Shown: positions 7,031 through 9,371 of the stretch, piece by piece | Layout: every line of letters begins with the position of its first letter | Numbering within the stretch: position 1 is the first letter of the stretch | Assembly: GCA_946629475.1 (NCBI GenBank) | Contig: CAMOXX010000100.1 | Coordinates: 1-9,371 of the forward strand | Source of the DNA: an uncultured Blautia sp. | Lineage (GTDB): Bacteria > Bacillota > Clostridia > Lachnospirales > Lachnospiraceae | Length of the DNA stretch: 9,371 nucleotides | Direction: 5' to 3' | Notes under the pieces: model-generated | Seen by the model: only the letters and a program-made list of their open reading frames with translations | Told to the model about the DNA's origin: nothing | Database searches by the model: none | Position numbers and translations under genes: made by a program

Positions 7031-8776
7031 TCAGATGTCTTCATAAACCACGCGGAGGACTTCATCCACGGTTGTCTCACCACTCTCCAGAAGTCTCATC
7101 GCATTCTGTTTCAATGATACAAAATCGCTCCCCGGAGCCTCCAGCAGCTTCTCGATCGATTCGCGGCCTTTGCCGGCAGCAACCATCCTACGCACCTGTA
7201 TGGTCAGCGGGAATATCTCGAACACAGCGGTTCTTCCGCGGTATCCCGTGTCAAAGCATTCCGGGCATCCCTTGCCCCGGTAGAAAATCCTGTTCTCATC
7301 GTAGGTGAGCCCAAGCTCTTCCTGCTCCTCCGCTGTGGCCTGGTAAGCCTCACGGCAGTGCGGGCAGATTTTACGCACCAGACGCTGAGAGATAACACCC
7401 TTCAGAGCGCTGGCTACCAGATACGGCTCCACGCCCATATCAGTCAGACGTTCTACCGTACCGAGCGCATCGCTCGTATGGATGGTCGAAAGCACCACAT
7501 GGCCTGTGATGGCGGCACGCATGGCGATCTCGGCCGTCTCGCCGTCACGGATCTCACCGATTGCGATAATGTCCGGGTCCTGACGCAGGATCGAGCGGAG
7601 GCCGCTCGCAAACGTCATGCCGACCTTTTCATTGATCTGCACCTGGTTCACACCGTCAATATTGTACTCCACCGGATCCTCAAGCGTTACAAGATTGACC
7701 TCCCGGGTATTCATGTCCCCCACCATCGTGTACATCGTGGTGGATTTACCGCTTCCGGTAGGACCGACGATCAGGATAACGCCATTCTTGATTTTGATAA
7801 TCCGGTTGTATTTTCTCAGATCATCTCCGCTCAGGCCGATCGAACTCTGATTCAGCCTCACGGCGGATTTGTCAAGAAGACGGCAGACGATTTTTTCACC
7901 GTAAACGGTCGGGAGGGTGGAAACACGGAGGTCGATATCGTGATCCCTGACCCGTACATTGAACCGGCCGTCCTGCGGCACTCTTCGCTCGGTGATGTCC
8001 ATGCCGCTCATGACCTTCATTCGGGAAGTTACTGCTGCCTGCAGCTCCCGGGGCACGGTCAGAATATCGCGCAGGATACCGTCGATACGCATACGTACCG
8101 AAAACTCGTTCTCACGCGGCTCCATATGCACGTCACTGGAACGCTCTGTCACCGCTCTCTCGATAATCGCATTCACCAGCCGGATAGCCGGCGCCTGGTT
8201 GATGGATTCTTCCCCCACCTGGCTCGCCGCAAAGGACTGATCCACCGACTCGGTGGTTTCTCCGGAAAGAGCGGCCTCCCGCTTCATCTCCTCGATTGCC
8301 TTGGCGGCACCCTCGTTGCCGTAAAGCACCTGGATAGCCCTGTCTACCGCAGCGGACATCGCCACCATCGGAACGACCTTCTTTTTGGAAGCCTTCCGGA
8401 CTTCCTCTGTCGCATAAAAGTTCAGCGGATCGGCCATCGCCAGGTACAGTTCGTCACGAACGACCCGGACCGGAACAACCTGATACTGTTTGGCAATATG
8501 CTTCGGCACTACCTGTGCAAGCTCGGTTGGAATATTGACCTTGCTGAGGTCAATGAATTCAATACCCAGCTGCATCTGCAGAGCTTCCACAAGCTCGCTT
8601 TCCGTAATGTATCCGTGTTCCTGCAAAACGGCTCCAAGACGCTTGTTCGTGCCTTTTTGGAGGGCAATACCTTCCGCCAGTTCTTCTTCGGTCAGAAGCC
8701 CGGCCGAAATAAGGAGCTCGCCCAGACGCATGTAGCGTTTTCCGCCTTTTTTCCCGTTATTGTTGTTATCTGCCAT
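7031..8776 (-). CDS. pilB: PilB, T4P extension ATPase
   Basis: This 581-residue GspE/PilB-family ATPase drives pilus polymerisation. It has an N-terminal MshEN/T2SSE_N-type domain (about 17-150; this fold binds c-di-GMP in some PilB relatives, not shown here), a linker, then the ATPase core: Walker A GPTGSGKSTT (338-347), Asp box LEDPVEYNID (365-374), Walker B DIIAIGEIRD (402-411), His box STIHTSDA (430-437). The zinc tetracysteine CPHC (471-474) and CPEC (504-507) separates PilB from PilT. It is the first gene of the operon. The ATG at 8776 has only a weak purine-rich stretch (AGAAAGAAG) upstream. An alternative ATG at codon 16 (8731) would remove the Asn/Gly/Lys-rich start, and conserved similarity begins only there, so the exact start is less certain than the identity. 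Confidence 0.97.
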   Translation of the reverse strand: MADNNNNGKKGGKRYMRLGELLISAGLLTEEELAEGIALQKGTNKRLGAVLQEHGYITESELVEALQMQLGIEFIDLSKVNIPTELAQVVPKHIAKQYQVVPVRVVRDELYLAMADPLNFYATEEVRKASKKKVVPMVAMSAAVDRAIQVLYGNEGAAKAIEEMKREAALSGETTESVDQSFAASQVGEESINQAPAIRLVNAIIERAVTERSSDVHMEPRENEFSVRMRIDGILRDILTVPRELQAAVTSRMKVMSGMDITERRVPQDGRFNVRVRDHDIDLRVSTLPTVYGEKIVCRLLDKSAVRLNQSSIGLSGDDLRKYNRIIKIKNGVILIVGPTGSGKSTTMYTMVGDMNTREVNLVTLEDPVEYNIDGVNQVQINEKVGMTFASGLRSILRQDPDIIAIGEIRDGETAEIAMRAAITGHVVLSTIHTSDALGTVERLTDMGVEPYLVASALKGVISQRLVRKICPHCREAYQATAEEQEELGLTYDENRIFYRGKGCPECFDTGYRGRTAVFEIFPLTIQVRRMVAAGKGRESIEKLLEAPGSDFVSLKQNAMRLLESGETTVDEVLRVVYEDI

Positions 8777-8795
8777 CTATAACTGCTTCTTTCTT

Positions 8796-9017
8796 TTATA
8801 TGGAGCCACTGTTCAGCTTCCATTCATTTATCCTGGCAAGTTGCTCCGCTTCAATCATTTGAAGTTTCGTTGTATCTGTTCTGCTTTTGTTCATTTGATG
8901 CTTCGTTGTATCCGTTCAACACTTCCTCAGATATTTGCAAATAACCTTGCATTGCTTTACAGCCTGCAGAACAGTTCCTGTTTCGAATTCAAGGGCTGCC
9001 CCCGTCAAACTCCTCAT
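8796..9017 (-). pseudogene. Small reading frame with one in-frame TGA, possibly a decayed small gene
   Basis: From the ATG at 9017 one frame stays open for 33 codons (MRSLTGAALEFETG...LRKC), meets TGA at 8918-8916, then continues open in the same frame to TAA at 8798-8796, ending 19 nt before pilB. An internal ATG at 8894 would give 32 residues ending in INEWKLNSGSI. The second half carries a 12-residue repeat (TDTTKHQM / TDTTKLQM). Among the three differences between the two DNA copies, two are synonymous in this frame, a weak sign of past coding. Against it, no Shine-Dalgarno precedes either ATG, the first ATG overlaps a TATAAT, and a competing frame is also open across the repeat. I do not recognise the product. 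Confidence 0.22.
8855..8917 (-). repeat. Two-copy direct repeat, 36-bp period, upstream of pilB
   Basis: On the minus strand a 27-nt block beginning GAACGGATACAACGAA (8917-8891) recurs as GAACAGATACAACGAA (8881-8855), with 3 mismatches in 27 positions and an exact 36-bp offset. Both copies end in TCAAATGA. The period is a multiple of three, so it could reflect a duplicated peptide segment, or it could be a pair of binding sites in the pilB leader. Confidence 0.6.
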
Positions 9018-9033
9018 TATAAGTCGACACTTA

Positions 9034-9062
9034 ATTGTAATATAAAATTAATGATTTTGCAA
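9034..9062 (-). promoter_or_regulatory. Candidate downstream promoter of the pil operon
   Basis: The minus strand has TTGCAA (9062-9057), 17 nt of AT-rich spacer, and TACAAT (9039-9034), matching the sigma-A consensus at 4/6 and 5/6 with ideal spacing. A further isolated TATAAT lies at 9021-9016 without a good -35. The region is very AT-rich, so false matches are likely. Either site could fire in addition to the upstream promoter at 9109-9138. Confidence 0.35.
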
Positions 9063-9108
9063 GATTTTTTGCCCTTTATGTTATTTGCATGATTGTTTTT
9101 TGTTTTGT

Positions 9109-9138
9109 ATTATAGCACCTTCTGTATCATTCTGCCAT
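9109..9138 (-). promoter_or_regulatory. Candidate main promoter of the pil operon (extended -10)
   Basis: TATAAT (9114-9109) is preceded by TGC, again the extended -10 form TGnTATAAT, with ATGGCA (9138-9133, 4/6) 18 nt upstream. Transcription would start near 9102 and leave about 325 nt before pilB. It shares the TGn extended -10 and 18-nt spacing with the pilin promoter at 481-510. Confidence 0.5.
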
Positions 9139-9190
9139 ATAATTGATTCATGCCCCCAAAATGTTTTATTGGCAGCTGTTTTTGCGGGGA

Positions 9191-9371
9191 AGGCGTAAAG
9201 ATCGAGCAAAGTGCGGATCTTTACGTCCGCAAGCATATCTCACAAGCCAGCACGGACGTAAAGATCCAAGCATCCTCGCATCTTTACGTCCGTCTGTCCT
9301 GAGATCGTGTCCCCGTGGACGTAAAGATTCAAGCATCCTCGCATCTTTACGTCCATTCAACCTGGAATCAT
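9191..9371. repeat. 63-bp-period tandem palindromic repeat (three hairpin units, probably continuing)
   Basis: Three hairpins are spaced exactly 63 bp apart: CGTAAAGAT/ATCTTTACG arms at 9194-9202 and 9217-9225, 9257-9265 and 9280-9288, and 9320-9328 and 9343-9351. Each encloses a 14-nt loop. In units 2 and 3 the stem extends to 14 and 13 bp, and the outer pair C-G (9253/9292) in unit 2 is replaced by T-A (9316/9355) in unit 3, a compensatory change. Loops of units 2 and 3 are nearly identical (CAAGCATCCTCGC), while unit 1 is diverged. Sequences between hairpins are unrelated. Because the arms read GRKD and SLRP when translated, open frames appear on both strands (minus 9166-9360, and + from 9254 to the edge). 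I regard these as by-products, not genes. It could be a REP-like element or a transcription barrier. Confidence 0.8.

Larger units (their letters stand above)
8777..9033 (-). other. Leader / spacer upstream of pilB with no convincing intact gene
   Basis: From the predicted operon start to pilB there are roughly 230-325 nt. I see no recognisable riboswitch or T-box core. Visible items are inverted repeats CAGCC/GGCTG enclosing a small AACAG-GAA-CTGTT hairpin (within 8959-9000), a perfect 12-bp palindrome TATTTGCAAATA (8932-8943), the 36-bp-period direct repeat and the broken small reading frame listed separately. No strong terminator hairpin with a T-run is seen before pilB. Confidence 0.4.

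Noticed and set aside
7358..8782. A 474-codon + strand frame antisense to pilB, and similar long frames opposite pilC and pilT
   Set aside because: These overlap conserved ATPase or platform genes along their whole length, show no domain or ribosome site, and have shadow-type composition.
8916..8918. Selenocysteine at the in-frame TGA of the small broken frame
   Set aside because: No convincing bacterial SECIS hairpin is seen immediately downstream, the frame itself is poorly supported, and the flanking residues fit no selenoprotein motif I know.
8760..9092. A 110-residue + strand frame at the pilB upstream region
   Set aside because: It has a non-ATG start inside pilB, no ribosome site, and cysteine/leucine-rich composition typical of translated spacer DNA.
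9085..9113. A + strand promoter-like TTGCAT, 17 nt, TATTAT facing the repeat array
   Set aside because: The spacing is good, but the region is T-rich and overlaps the opposite-strand promoter. No gene follows within the window, so I cannot support it.
9191..9371. CRISPR array
   Set aside because: The units are long hairpins with a constant 14-nt loop, and the repeat and gap lengths do not fit the usual repeat-spacer pattern. No cas gene is present.

Overview
The window is almost entirely one type IV pilus (T4P) assembly locus. All genes lie on the minus strand, so the operon reads from right to left. The order in the direction of transcription is pilB (extension ATPase), pilT (retraction ATPase), pilC (platform protein), an unusual large pilin-like gene, pilD (prepilin peptidase), pilM, pilN, pilO (inner alignment complex), a ~310 bp regulatory gap, then the start of a canonical prepilin gene that runs off the left edge. 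Intergenic distances from pilB to pilO are short (13 to 64 nt, with 1 and 4 nt overlaps at pilM/pilN and pilN/pilO), which suggests one polycistron.

The host looks like a Gram-positive member of the Clostridia, plausibly Lachnospiraceae. This is inference from strong AGGAGG-type ribosome sites, sigma-A-like promoters with TATAAT and TGn elements, moderate-GC genes with AT-rich spacers, and a T4P set without a secretin (PilQ) or PilP in view. A monoderm needs no outer-membrane pore. PilP could still be outside the window.

Region by region: 1-298 is the 5' part of the canonical pilin gene. 299-607 holds its own extended -10 promoter, a ~175 nt potentially structured leader, tandem AT-rich palindromes at the predicted transcription start, and a nested CCGAA/TTCGG palindrome behind pilO. 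608-8776 is the assembly operon. 8777-9190 has no convincing intact gene. It holds two candidate operon promoters, a 36-bp-period direct repeat, and a small reading frame broken by one stop. 9191-9371 holds three copies of a 63-bp-period palindromic repeat that probably continues past the right edge.

How the parts work together: PilD removes the leader of prepilins and methylates the new N-terminus. PilB, acting on the PilC platform, polymerises pilin into the fibre, and PilT depolymerises it, giving retraction and twitching-type motility, adhesion or DNA uptake. PilM (cytoplasmic, actin-like) binds the N-terminal tail of PilN, which pairs with PilO to form the membrane alignment ring. The separate strong promoter before the pilin gene would allow the bulk subunit to be made in excess of the machine. 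The most interesting gene is the pilin-like one between pilC and pilD. It has a processing site and Pro22 but lacks Glu5, and it carries an extra C-terminal domain on a charged linker, which suggests a tip or priming pilin.
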